Shown: piece by piece, positions 33,851-45,974 of the stretch
Position numbering within the stretch: the stretch's first letter is position 1
Layout: each line of letters opens with the position of its first letter
Source of the DNA: Triplophysa rosa
Taxonomy: Eukaryota; Chordata; Actinopteri; Cypriniformes; Nemacheilidae
Assembly: GCF_024868665.1 (NCBI RefSeq)
Contig: NC_079897.1
Span: forward strand, 3,021,133 to 3,085,132
DNA length: 64,000 nucleotides
Reading direction: 5' to 3'
Notes under the pieces: generated by a model
What the model was told of the DNA's origin: nothing
Databases searched by the model: none
The model's input: only the letters and a program-made list of their open reading frames with translations
Program-made: the position numbers and the translations under genes

Positions 33851-36500
33851 ATGCTGCGTCCCAATTCGCCTACTTATACTATGCAATAAAAGTATGTACT
33901 GTTTTTGTAATGGAAAAGTATATACATTTTAGTGTGCAGCAAAACAATATGCACGCACTGGGACATACTAACAGGAAGCAGAAGTGACCGTTGTTGCCTA
34001 GACAACATTGTGGCCATTGACTGACACACACATCAAAATACAGCTCTTCTTTCCATTAAGGTATTTATTCATTCATTATTTCATATGTAATGTTTACTGT
34101 ATACTTACATTTGTTAATTTAGTGATGCATCAGTTATTTAATTTATTGATGCAGTGGAGACTTGCAGTCTCGTGGACTTAAATTGCGCATGCTCTCCAAG
34201 TCTACGAATTCGTAGGGTGTCCCATTTGTCTTTAGCACTCAGAAGTCTGCTCGCGAGCGCCTCCTTTGTGCCCTCGATGCTGTCTTCAGCAAAGCCTGCA
34301 TTGATGAAGACTCCACTGAAGTCCCCTACCCAGGAATCCTTGCGAACGCCCAATCACAGAACGGATGGGAGGAGTGTCGTGGATGACATATACATAAACA
34401 TGACGGATACATTTTTAAATGTTTGTTTTGATAAAATTCTAAATTAATTTATTAATTAGTTACTTATTCACATTATTGCTTATTTATTTTCTATTAAGCC
34501 AGCTATTCAAGAATAAAACTTTTAATGCAGTGCATTTGCTTACTTAAGGTAATAAGCCATGTTTTGTTGTAGATTTATATGTAGTTGTCTCTGTAAAATT
34601 GATCAACACAGCTTCTGTATTATAGAGAAATATTAAATAACAACATATATGCATATTAAGAAGTGTATACAGAAGAATAGTGTATACAAATAAATATATA
34701 CATAAGCAGTTGCATTTACGTCATGACAAATGACTGCATTACAAACATAAGTATCTATTGCATAATGCTCGAACCGGCAGCTCCAGTCCCAAATAACTAC
34801 AATGGGACATCAAGTGTGGTCGACTTCATGCGGCGCTTCACAAACTGATCAGCAAATGACAACAAAGTACCGCGAGAGTGATTAGAAAGCACCGCTTGCT
34901 CTTTCCGGTGTGATGACCTCAAGTCTGTCCCAAAATGCGGAGGTCCACAAGACCTGAGTGCGCCATTTGGGACAGGGCCATTAGCGCATTTTCCAAATGG
35001 CATAAATGTGCCCTTGAAGGGCCCTTCGCGAAGGGGACCCCATTTGTAGGGGCATTCCAAACGAAAGTGTACACCTGAATCCCTTCACTAAAGGCCCTTT
35101 CAGAACTCCGTTAGCGAAGGGTACATGCCATGGTCACTTCAAGGAAGTGAGTTCCATTTGTGATCAGGTGATCTTGGATTACGAGTTCTCGCGACGCATT
35201 TTGGAGCAAATATAGTGCGGAACTTTGACGTTACCAACAAATAAGTACAATAATTTAGTTTGTATTTGTTTTACACTATTTTTGTCAGTGATAAATATGA
35301 TTTAAGATGGTTAAAATAGTATAAAGATAATTTAGTTTAAAAGAAAGTATGTTTAAAGATAGCTTTCCTTTATCATATATTCCCTTTATTAATACCAAGT
35401 GGAGTGAAAAAACTACGTGAAATAAGACATAATTACACAATATTTAATAAGATGTATTAAAATTGTTGTTTCCTTTCAACAAACGAGCACCGGATTCAGA
35501 GTACACGAGAGACAGTATACCCCACACCCTTCAAAGAGTTCACTTCAAGGGCTTAGCACTTCGAAGGGAGTAGGGCATAGGGATGCTTACTTCCGTTTGG
35601 AAAAATGCCCAGAATGTGCATCCTTCTGCACTTCGAATTTCTACCGGAAGTAGTAGACCATCCGGGAATCTTTGAAATATTCTTTTCAACATTCTACGAT
35701 TTGGTACATATTAATTCTACTTTCGAATACGTTTTAGGATGGATAGTATGCGGTTTGGGATGCAGCATGAGTCTTATGTCTGTGTTTTGTTGGCCATGGG
35801 TGCGCACGTGCTTTAGTTAGCTTTTTAGACTTTTTAAACCAATAATCTTATGTATGCCGTTCAAGTAAATGCCCCTCTGAGCTGCATTAAACAGTCTGTC
35901 ATATATTCTGAATGAATATATTATTTATATATTTTCTCGTTTGAGCACCTGCCCCCTAAAATGTCTGTGCACTGCCCTGTTTTTTTTTTGTTATACTGGT
36001 ACAAAAATAGTGAAACCAATACCTGACACTTGCTGTTGGTTATCCAGACTCCAGCGTTCATCACATCACGTCTGATATCACTATTACTGACAGTGATATT
36101 CATAAGAACTAGACTTATCACAACTTACTGATTTCATGCTATTGGCTTGATGTGTGTTTGTATGAACAGTGACTCCAGAAGATAAGTACATAAATACTTT
36201 CTGCATGTTATTGGAGCATACACACATTAGTCTCCTTGTGTGAAATTTACAGGAACTGAATGTATTTGCATATTTATTATTTAATTCATGGGATGCCTAA
36301 TGATAAGACAATGTGCATATTTATGTCCCCTTTTGTTCCCTAGAATAAAAAAACATTAAAATATAATAGACTCAATTACAGGCAAGAAAATATTTTGCTT
36401 GAAAAATAACAACAAAGTGATGGTTGCAATGCTGTATTACTGCGATGATAAGTAAACATACAGATATCTCTGATTTCAAAATTGTTGGTTTGAAGAAACA
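33851..36500. other. Gene-free region with diverged DNA-transposon remnants
   Basis: 34790-34900 and 25690-25830 share CGACTTCATGC/ACCGCGA-type motifs. 34925-35640 contains AAGGGCCCTTCGCGAAGGGG and related mirrored segments, probably a non-autonomous element. No exon with splice sites is recognised. 35900-36500 is plain AT-rich DNA. Confidence 0.35.
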
Positions 36501-36558
36501 GAATCACTGAATTTTTTCTCAACTTTATTTATATAGTGCTTTTTTACCATTTTCATTG

Positions 36559-37835
36559 TTACAAAGCTGTTTCCAAGTTATTAGTTTCAGATTCAGTAGT
36601 GGGATCGATGACCATCTGAATTAAATCAAAACCTGGAAAGTCCATGGCTATGATCCCAAAATAAGGTTTGGGATTCTCATTAGATGCACATTGTAGATAA
36701 TTATACAGTAAAGGGTTAATCTTCTCTGCAACACGTTTTGGAGTTAACCACTTCAATAGACCCACAATTGTACCAATGCCTGTGCCACTTGAATAGCTCA
36801 TAAAAAGAGAACGTGAACCATTTTTAAGTGATTCTTTAGCACGATCTAAGTGCTCTCTAATTTTTTTCATCTTTTTTTCTACATTAGTTACTCTATAGTC
36901 ACCCTTTTCATCCGTTTCAGTAAGTGGGACCCCCAGTTTAAAGTTGTTTTTCTGAACATAAACAATCTTTCCTCTTACTTGACCAATTCTTGGCATTGAA
37001 GAATCGACCCAGCTAATAGCCTTATTAATCTTGTTTTCAACCAAATCTGGAACTTTCTTTTTTAAAGAAGAGACAGGCTTAACTCTGACAAGCACAATCT
37101 CAGTTGGGTAGGCAGATAAAAAAATTTTGATTGTATTTTGAACTTCAGGAAATGTTATGTTTTGGTCAAATATTCCATGTTTAATTTTCAAACCTTCTCC
37201 AGACACTCTAAGATCAAAGTAACGTATCCCAGCCTTTAGCTGGTCCTCCAGTGACCATGCCTGACATTTAGCTAATGGTCCTCCATGAAGGGCCAAGGCA
37301 TCATGAGTACCAGGAATAGTGATTTCAGAAATTAACTTGTTATCGTCTAGAGTTGCCATCCAGCCGATGTTGAAAAAATCAGGAAGAATGAGAGTTTTCT
37401 GATCATTAAATATTTGTAGTTGACCACTACTCTTCTGCAGTCTGTGAAACAAAATCGGTATTTTAGGTCAACAATGTCAGGATTAATAGTTCTTCATACA
37501 AACCAGCTGTTAATGCCAGTCAAATGGCCATCATTACAGATCTTTAAGTTAAAAAATCTTTTATTTTTTCACTTTGGATGTTCATTTTTACAGTAAAACT
37601 CTGTGCAGCAGACAAGCCAAAACACGAGGAGCGTAATATGACATATTTGCATGATTTTGTTTATATATAATTTTAAGATAGATTCCTGTTTGAGATAAAA
37701 ACATTTTCAATTGCACAATATTCTGAAAACATAAGACCTTGACAAACAATGAGACCAGAGAATAAATGCCATAAGAAATTGTTTATATACTCACAGAAGC
37801 AGCAGAATGCACAGAAATGTCCCGGTAGCTTTCAT
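36559..37835 (-). CDS. Secreted PI-PLC X-domain protein (1-phosphatidylinositol phosphodiesterase-like)
   Basis: Two exons on the minus strand: 37835-37795 encodes a signal peptide start (MKATGTFLCILLLL), and 37441-36559 encodes the rest. Spliced length is 924 nt (307 aa). Phases agree (41 nt, then A completing a Leu codon), which is why an ATG inside the intron at 37452 is not the true start. The catalytic domain shows IPGTHDAL with the first catalytic His, RYFDLRV, KIKHGIF with the second His, and VLVRVKP. This matches bacterial-type PI-PLC folds that cleave phosphatidylinositol or GPI anchors. No transmembrane segment follows, so it is probably secreted. A minus-strand AATAAA is at 36529-36524. 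The gene is intact. It does not share the 5' module of the kinase family. Confidence 0.88.
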
Positions 37836-38525
37836 CTTCTTCACTACCTTTTACCAGATGAAACAATAACTTTAACTTACAATTGACCCTTTAACTTACA
37901 ATTTACCTATAACAAGCATTATAAACGTGTAAACCAATGATCAATTGTCATTGTTGGTCATTGGAGAAAAAAAACATTTATTAATGCTAACAAACATATG
38001 ATTTTAAATAGTACGGGGGCCCCGAAAACAACTTAAGCCCAGGGGCCCCCATCCTCCTAAATCCGGCCCTGGTTACATCATTCATTGAGCAATAACCGTG
38101 CTGATGCCATCGCTGAGATCGGTCTTGGATTACTGTATTTTAGGTTTCATAAATCAGTACTTACATGTAACTAAAAAGGAGACTAACAAATATTAAGTTT
38201 CCTTAATATGCGTCTTTCGCGTACTTATTAGATTGATCCTTGAGCTTTATCATTTTGCAGATATTGTTTATGCTCTAACAGCCACATTACACACTACTAA
38301 AGTTTGAAAATTGGCATCACGGGGAATATGGTCAGAATGTCTACTTCCAGTCGGCTGTACTGTTGTACAGTGTGATACCTCACCAGACTGTGACCAATGC
38401 AGTGCACTGTAGCAAATGAATGCAAGGGTACTACTGTAAAATATATGTATTATATCCTACTGTTTGTGTACATTAGAACATGTGTATATAACAGTAGATT
38501 TTTACATACCTGTACTCGTTTCTAA
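37836..38525. other. Upstream region of the PI-PLC gene
   Basis: Presumed promoter side of the minus-strand gene. 38017-38070 (GGGGGCCCCGAAAAC...CCGGCCCTGG) looks like the end of a hAT-type repeat. No gene. Confidence 0.35.
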
Positions 38526-38772
38526 AGGTTCGAATTATACCTGCCATTGTAAATCGACTCAAATTAGGCTGGACTCTCTGTACAGCCTCTCTCGTTGTTA
38601 CAGTAAACCGTGGTTTATCACATGTTCAATGTAGCCCTAATCTCATTCGAGACCACTCTTCTTGTTCCTCGTCCTCCTCCTCTTCCGACTCGTCCTCCTC
38701 TAATTCCAACTCTGCCTCATCCTCTGGCTCTCCCTCCAACTCCCCTTACTCTGTCTACATTGTTCGCGACAT
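38526..38772 (-). mobile_element. Mirrored transposase N-terminal fragment
   Basis: The reverse complement matches about 33000-33262: the RG-rich coding start, then the helix-turn-helix region ending at GGTTCGAATTATACC. The two fragments point towards each other across the PI-PLC gene. Only the N-terminal part is present. Confidence 0.65.
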
Positions 38773-38940
38773 TGCAACACAGTAGTAGAAAGGCTATATT
38801 TTCCATGTAATTTTTTTCATCCTTGTCCACAACAACACGCTACAATTTAAATAAAACGCCATGGTTTAAAACGAGAGGGAAAATATATGTTTAATTGGTG
38901 CTCTCTGCAAGTACTCCCCCCTCGTATGCCACAATCACAA

Positions 38941-39560
38941 TGGGCGGAAGAATCATTAAGTATGAGAAAGTGCAAATAACAAAAAAGTCCTAAACTTTTC
39001 CTGGAAACTGCCCAAATAATGTTATTGCTCAGAGGTTACTTTTTCATAGCTCAGGAGATTTGAAGAAGTTTTCACTTATGTTTTATTTCATCTTAGTCTC
39101 CGATATGTCTCCTAAAATTGTTTTGTACAGAAATAAATGAGATAAATCCATGAAGAGTCTGAAGGTGTAAAATGAATGTAGATTGTAGAGGTAAAATAAT
39201 CTGGATTTGGGTAAATTTGATGAGAAATGATTGAGTTCATATTGAGATCTTCAATAATACTGACTTTTGATTGTAAACTTGACAAATCTGATCTTAGTTT
39301 AAGAAATTGTTGAGATCTCTTCTAAAACTCTAATAGAGACATTTGTGACTTTTTCTCAGGAAAAATATCTGAAACGTAGTAAACTGAATCACGTCCTTTG
39401 TTTCTGTTATCATTGATGTCTATGCAAAAATCTGTGTGTTTGCTTGTGTGGATGTAATTTCTATACCAGTGCATTTGTTTTTGTCATAGATAAAAATGTT
39501 GAGTGTGTCTATACTTGTACATTTGTATTTTTAGTAGATATATTTGTAATAATTTTGGCT
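38941..39560 (+). pseudogene. Relic of a kinase 3' end and flank (copy 5)
   Basis: 38941-38992 (GGCGGAAGAATCATTAAGTATGAGAAAGTGCAAAT... TCCTAA) equals the last about 16 codons of a kinase, closest to copy 1. The following 550 bp resembles the flank at 6700-7230 (CTGGAAACTGCCCA...TTATTGCTCAGAGGTT). Upstream kinase sequence is absent. Confidence 0.7.
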
Positions 39561-40179
39561 CATTTTTAGCCAAACTGAGTTTGTCCCTGTAGCAAACATA
39601 ACACATCTTTAATCGATCGTCACTTAGAGTTTATCATAAGTAATGACATGAAATCATCTAGATTTCTCTAGAAATGTTTTACACTAAATAATGGCAACAC
39701 AATTATAATTGATTGTGCTTTAAGGGCCAATCACAATTTAGCTCCAATATACCGTTTCATAGACCTGCGCGCATGGATTGCAGTTAACCTCAAGTTATAA
39801 TAGGCTATAACTATATTTTATTTAATTTATATTACTATTAATTTATATTATTATTTTATTTTCTAATAACATTAAATAAATGATTTGTTGATTTTTGTTG
39901 TATGTTAGTTTAATTAAATAAACAATTTGTTGAATGGTCCTGTAGTTTGGTCGCATTCGAAGAAACCATATGGGACATTGACACCTAGCGGTTGAGCTTG
40001 GTATCGCAGTCTAAATTCAAAATATTGGAGCCAAGTAACAGCTCCCTTTCTGTCGGTCTCTCGACGTTGCGTCGAACCAAAATAAATAAATGTTACTGCG
40101 TTTGTGGAACTTCCGGTACACATCTGCAAATAATAGAGTGGCTTTAGATTATTTCTGATAACATGCCAAAAAACCTGAG
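39561..40179. other. Intergenic, DIRS border
   Basis: AT-rich DNA. From about 39940 the sequence becomes GC-richer, with CTCTCGACGTTGCGTCGAACC at 40060, a motif repeated at 40230 and 42150 that belongs to the DIRS element termini. Confidence 0.4.
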
Positions 40180-42654
40180 AAGAATGTCTTGGTTACGGAT
40201 GTAATCTCAGTTCCCTGATGGAGGGAACGAGACGTTGTGTCGAACCGACAGATGGGGTTCGCTCTTGAGAACCTATCAAATTCTGACTAGTTTAGAAAAG
40301 GCCAATGAAATTGGCGAATGAAATTTGCATGCCGGACTCCGTCCCCGGATATCCGGGTATAAAAGGGAGACGGCGTGCTGCATTCATTCACCTTTTGTTC
40401 TTCGGAGCCTTCACACATGATTGACTTCGAGACTTTAAACTCTACGCCGAATTACTGCTGGAATCTTACGACGTGGTGCAGCGGACTGTCCCTTCCTGCA
40501 GCGACTTCCCCTGGGCGTCTCGGCAGTTCCAGAAGTGTTTGAGTTTTTTTCTGTAAAAGAGCAAATTTTCCCAGCGTTACATGTCCCGCTGTTCTCGTGG
40601 GTGCAACACACTCATCGAGGAGGGAGACGGACACGATGTCTGCTTCCAGCACGCTGGGGCAGCCCTTGTGGATACGTCCTGCCCGCACTGCGGGCGGTTG
40701 ATGATTCAGACGTTGCGTCACAGGTGGCTATGTTCCCACGGGACTCAGCCACCACCTCGTCTGCTTCTCGTTCCATGACAGCAGTGGCTACGGCCCTGCC
40801 CTCCGCTACGGCGAGCAGCGAGGGTGATATGAGGATTACTGTGAGCGCTAATCCATCAGACACTGGTTCGCGGACCGTTCGCACCTCGTCTCGCTCGTCT
40901 GACCGTTCCCCATGAGACGGTACCACCGTCTTGTTCCTCTACCACGTATTCGGAAACGGTGCATGATGATATGTCCCTTGCAGCATCGGACAGTGACTTA
41001 CTGACATCTGACTCCGGCGATTCCTCGGAGCTCCCTCCCTTGGGGGGTCGAGCCCAGGAAGAAGCGGACGTCGAAATGTCAGCCATGCTTTCCCGGGCCG
41101 CCGGCATTAGGTTGCAGTGCACCGCACTGCCTCTCCCAACACTCGCGGCTGGATACATGGTACCTCGGGTTTGAGCGTGGCTCCAAGCCGCGCTCGACCC
41201 CCAGTGCCATGTTTTCCCGGAAGTGCATGAGGAACTTAGTAAGACCTGGAACGCCCCCTTTCGGCACGTGCACGTCAAACTAGTTCCATCGCCCTTTGTT
41301 CCCTTGATGGTGGGGCAGCTAGAGGATGCATCGATGTCCCCCAGGTGGAGTGTGCCGTCGCGGTGCTCTTGTGCCCACAGACGGCGGCCACCTGGGGGGC
41401 TCGACCTAGACTCCTGTCCAAAGCATGTAGGTTTTTCGGCATCTTTGGTGTCGAAAGCTTAGACTGCTGCGGGCCAAGCTGCCTCCTCTCTCCACGCTAT
41501 GGCCATCCTGCAGGTCCATCAGGCCAAGGCGTTGAGAGAGCTCCACGAGGGAAAGACCGACCCAGCGCTTATGCAGGAACTCCGTGCCGTCAACGACCTC
41601 GCTCTACAGGCGACCAAGGTGACCGCGCGGGCTCTGGGTCGGGCGATGTCCACACTTGTGCTCCAGGAGAGACACCTCTGGCTGAACCTTGCACAGATGA
41701 GTGATGCCGAGAAAGTCTGCTTTCTCGACACACCCATCTCGCAAAGGGGGGCTGTTCAGTAATTCTGTCGAGCAGCAGTTCTCGACAGCAAAGAAGCAGA
41801 CAGAGGCTATCAAGCATATCCGGCCGTCGAGATCCCGTGCACCGTCTGCTTCCCAGCAGCCCTGGTCCTCTTCGACGCCCTCCGGCTCTGGCGCCCCCAT
41901 TCAGGCGGCCCCCCGGAAGACATCGAAGAGGAGACCACCACCCCGTCAGCAGCCGCGGCGGAAGCCGAAGCGGCCCTCATGGGAAGACCCCAGGGAGATC
42001 GAGAATACCATCGGGCCCGACCCCAGCCATTGCATCGCTGGTTGGTCGATCCGGGACGGTTCCTGCACCGTCCCAACAGCCCACTTTTAAGAGTTTCCTC
42101 TTTCTCTGGGTGTTTATCACAGCCGCTCTCACCCTCTACACGACGGTGTTCGGCAACTCGACGTTGCGTCACGGCGAGACCCAATGTCGAGGATAATCAG
42201 CAGCACTCTGCACTCTCAATCGACGGTGCGTTGTGCTACATCATCGTCTGGGTGTTTATCACAGCCGCTCTCACCCTCTACACGACGGTGATCGGCAACT
42301 CAACGTTGTGGCGAGACCCAATGTCGAGGATAATCAGCAGCCCTCAGCACTCTCAATCGACGGTGCATTGTGCTACATCATCGCCAGGCAGGTAAATCAG
42401 CAGAGCTGATCTCCTCTCTGGGGGCTTACCCACGGCGAGGGAACCACACTGCCAGCCATCGAACCACCCCCCGGGAGGTCGATGAAGCAGAACGTACCCC
42501 TAGTCTCCCGGTCTCAGTCCCTGAGAGCCTGACAAGAGCTTCCCAAACCGTCACGGTGACTACGGGATACGATCCGTCTCGGCTACGCGATCCAACTCCC
42601 CAGACGGTCAGAACAAACACATTTATTTATGTTGTTGCTTTAAAATCTATATGA
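40180..42654 (+). mobile_element. DIRS-type retrotransposon, Gag part (decayed, 3' truncated)
   Basis: A 5' terminal region (CAGTTCCCTGATGGAGGGAACGAGACG) precedes an ATG at 40581. It encodes a cysteine-histidine-rich start (CSRGC, DGHDVC, CPHCG), typical of fish DIRS Gag. The reading frame then shifts several times: 40773 on, 40959-41174, 41223 on, and 41499-41762 with QERHLWLNLAQM and FLDTPIS. GC content is far above the surroundings. 42103-42246 is repeated in tandem at 42247-42383. Reverse transcriptase and tyrosine recombinase are missing here. Many long antisense frames in this interval are composition artefacts. Confidence 0.7.
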
Positions 42655-43260
42655 TTGCGAAAATGTGTCTCATAAATATTTACGCAACAAATTCTATTTC
42701 CCAAATAAATGCAATGGTCTAAACACGTCTTGGTCTTGGTCTGGAGTGTAGTCTATAGCGAACAACCTAAAGCAACGGAATACACAGCTTGTTGAAAAAC
42801 AATGCGAAGGGGTACCCTGCATTTTGAAAAGCGATGCCGAGGTCCACAGTTTGTTCGAATGTCAATATGTGACGAGTCGGAAATGAGAATCTGCTGATAC
42901 AACACATATTATGTGCTATATAAAATAATGTGTATTATTATTATTATATTATTATTATTATTATAAGGAGCTAGATACATTTTTTTATTTTTCATATTTT
43001 CTGTTTTTCAGAGTTTGACTCTGTGGCAACTCATCACAGACAGTAATGTTAAAACAAAGATACCAATATGTGGTCCTTCACCAACAAATATAGTTAATCA
43101 AAGTTAATAAAAATTAAACAGTTTAATTAGTTCAAAGTCCCAGGAACTTACAATGCCAGGTCATTCAACATTTTTTATGAGACAAAGTTTACTGATAAAC
43201 TGATTGAGACACAGGGTGACATTGCTCTGTCACTCCTATTGCTGGTGGTGTGAACATGGT
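42655..43260. other. Intergenic, no gene recognised
   Basis: Contains a (TTA)n run at about 42935-42965 and nothing else that can be supported. Confidence 0.35.
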
Positions 43261-45039
43261 AATGGTAAACACTTAAGTACATAATTGTTTCGGCAAATGT
43301 TAACACATCATGATCACATGACAATGAAAAGTATGTCAGGAATGTATTCATTCTGCAGCCACACCATATATAGTTTATAATGTAGTTTACTTATTGTCAC
43401 AGTACGCAATTTCTGATGCAGGGATAATCTTCAAAACAGATGTCTGTAAATTTCAAGTGATCCTGAAGACATGAAAAGCTGATTCAACTCCTATGGTCAA
43501 TCTATACCAAGGAACAGGATTGACGACCTCTGATTTAAACAAACGGTTGGGTTTGTTCATATTTGACCCAACCATTAAACAAGAAATATTTTTTTATCGC
43601 AAAAGACAAATGACCAAACAAAGGCTTTAAAAGGAACAAATGCAAAGAAAAAGATATGTAAATGTATACAAACTCTTACTTTTTCATATAGGGTGGTGGC
43701 AAACCGAAAGTAGTTTGAAACTCATGCATGTATCTAAAGCCAAATAAAGAGCCTATTGCACTCTTAAGTATTTGACATATTCAACCAAAACTAACATAAC
43801 AGTTTGCATCAAGATTTTATAATTATAATAACTAATAAAAGTGACTTAAATTCAAAGTTCAACCAACAAACTAGATTGAGTTGAATAGACTACCATTTCC
43901 TCCTTATTCAAATGCTTGGCCAAAATCCTAAATGCCTTAAATAGCACTAACAACAAGTTTCCCTGAGCTTGTTGTCAGCAATTGTACTTGTCAGTACAAT
44001 GATAACCTCTTAAACCAACTAACTATTTCTACATTTATCATTCTTCATTATCCAGCCCCGTGCAAAGCATGCTGGGGATTGTAGATCCTTAGCCCAGCCT
44101 CAGCAATACTACTTTAACACAAGCATCATTCATGTAGCCCCAATTCTAAAAAATCAGGTTAAGCGAGTGAATACATTTCTTTTCAGCTTTTGAAACATCT
44201 AACACACAACGTTTAAACTGGTCTATGCATGTTAAATGTTTAAGGGAGGAAATCCTGAGCTTGTTGGTGTGGAAAAAATCATATACCCAATTAACTATCA
44301 ACATTATTAAGTCAGAACAACTCATCACAATAGTTTTGATTAAATCAGTAAATTGAAAGTGTTAATTTTCAAGAATGCATTAAATTAAGTAGTGCAAACA
44401 AATCCCATGAATTGTTTACTGACACCAATGAAAAATATACAAACTCGTAAATATGCAAATATATCCAAATTGTAATATACTTCACGGTCTGATGTACTTT
44501 CACTTAAGCAGACAGTAAAGTGAAAGCACTAAAGGAAAATGTAAAGAGTTTTGTACCTGTACTGTAAAACCAGTGAAATTAATTAAATGTAAAAAGCTAT
44601 ATTTACTTTATGCTTTTAAAACCTTATGTTCATTGTACAGTTACCAATAAAGTATACTCAAAAGAAATTAAAAACTAGCAAGTCAGCTTACTGGTTTCTA
44701 ATTTCTAATCAAATATTTCTAACAAACGACTTTGTATAGATGCATTTATTTATGGTAAGAGATGAAAATTCAACAGACAATTAACAAAACCAATTAATGC
44801 TGCAATGCATGCTGGGAAAAGTTTTTATGCTTTACCAAGCATACAGCACAAATAATGAAGCAGGATTGATTGCAGTTTTCATAAGGCATTGTAACTCCAG
44901 TTCTTAAAACAAGACCAAATATATAGGCCACTTTCTTTGTCAAGTGAACATTTCTTGATTTAAGAGTTTTTAGACATTTGGACTAGAAAACAAGACAAAA
45001 ATGCTTAGTAAGACATGTTTTTTTGTTGTGTACTCAAAC

Positions 45040-45184
45040 TCAGTTTTTCACTTTACTGCTCACTTTATGTATAACAGGTGGGTGGAGATATTGTTACGTA
45101 AGACTTAAAACTGATGTCTGTGAAATGCAAGTAAAACCATTTGCATTCACAGAGGTAAAGAGGTGCTTTAAGACAAATCCAGTG
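45040..45184 (+). promoter_or_regulatory. Shared promoter and 5' exon module, 45-kb gene
   Basis: AGTTTTTCACTTTAC at 45042-45056 precedes GGTGGGTGGAGATAT (about 45079). A non-coding exon ends CCAGTG|GTGAGA after 45184. A mirrored copy with small indels is at about 46375-46520 (minus) in the palindrome. Confidence 0.5.
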
Positions 45185-45558
45185 GTGAGACAATTTTGTT
45201 TTGGGTTTTAAACTTAAACTATAGTATAAGGGAATGTTTTGTAAAAGAAAAACAAAGGACTGAACATAATATGGTTACATTTAATCAATTATGCTTTCAT
45301 TAATCGAAATGGGATTGATCGATTTAATTCTTAACGTGTAGAAATAATCTAAAACCGTAATATTAAAGAACATTTTTATGTGAAGCACTACAGAATGAGA
45401 AGATCATAGGTTTTGTCAATGATTTAGATACTGGAAAACAAAAAGTCTTCAAATAGGCAACATTGGTTAGAGTCAGAGATGTTGTTAAAGATTCTTATTG
45501 TTTCCTTCTCATATCAGTAGTGACTTCTTCATTTCACAGAACATAAAGATCTCTAACA

Positions 45559-45617
45559 ATGAGCTGTAGGCTATGTGGGAAGCAATTGTATGCAACCGAC
45601 AGGTGTGTCATATGTGG
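45559..45617 (+). CDS. First coding exon of a zinc-ribbon paralogue (45-kb gene)
   Basis: After the acceptor TTTCACAG (exon start 45540), ATG at 45559 opens SCRLCGKQLYATDRCVIC and reaches donor TGG|GTAAGT after 45617, phase 2. This is exactly the position and phase of the 28-kb gene. CRLC and CVIC correspond to its first two cysteine pairs. The exon-2 position (about 52381) is followed almost at once by retrotransposon sequence. The last exon is at 56121-56240. As the sequence stands the gene is probably inactive. The mirrored copy at about 45976-46010 breaks off within this exon. Confidence 0.6.
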
Positions 45618-45706
45618 GTAAGTATTTAAATGTCTGAAAGGAATAATTGAATATTTTAATATATATTTGACTTCACTGAGCTTAATTAATGTTTATCTAC
45701 TATAAA

Positions 45707-45974
45707 TGTCACGATCGGCGTGGAAGAACCCAAGTGCAGGGAGGCGGTGGTGAAGGGGTTAACAAAAATATTTTATTCTTTACAATAAACAAACAAAAGA
45801 AATACCCACGAGGAGGTGTCAACAACAGTAGCCTAATGGTTAGAGAGTCGGACTCATGACCAGAAGGTTGCCGGTTCGATTCCCAGGGCCGGCGGGTAAC
45901 AACTGAGGTGCCCTTGAGCAAGGCACCTTATCCCTACTTGCTCCCTGGGCGCTGTAGTGATAGCTGCCCACTGC
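45707..45974. mobile_element. Partial LTR with nested SINE, duplicate of 51611-51878
   Basis: 45589-45974 matches 51493-51878 with a constant offset of 5904. The LTR begins at 45707 (TGTCACGATCG). The SINE begins about 45826 and both are cut at the palindrome centre. Confidence 0.8.

Noticed and set aside
36559..37452. Intronless start of the PI-PLC gene at 37452
   Set aside because: The first residues come from the intron; an acceptor at 37442 and a signal-peptide exon at 37835-37795 in the right phase give a better start.
40452..42654. Many long frames on both strands in the GC-rich block
   Set aside because: Only the Gag-like plus-strand pieces have family features; the others follow from high GC content.
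44146..44328. 60-codon frame, mirrored exactly at 47636-47818
   Set aside because: It has no splice sites, motif or coding bias; its conservation is explained by the recent duplication of the arms.
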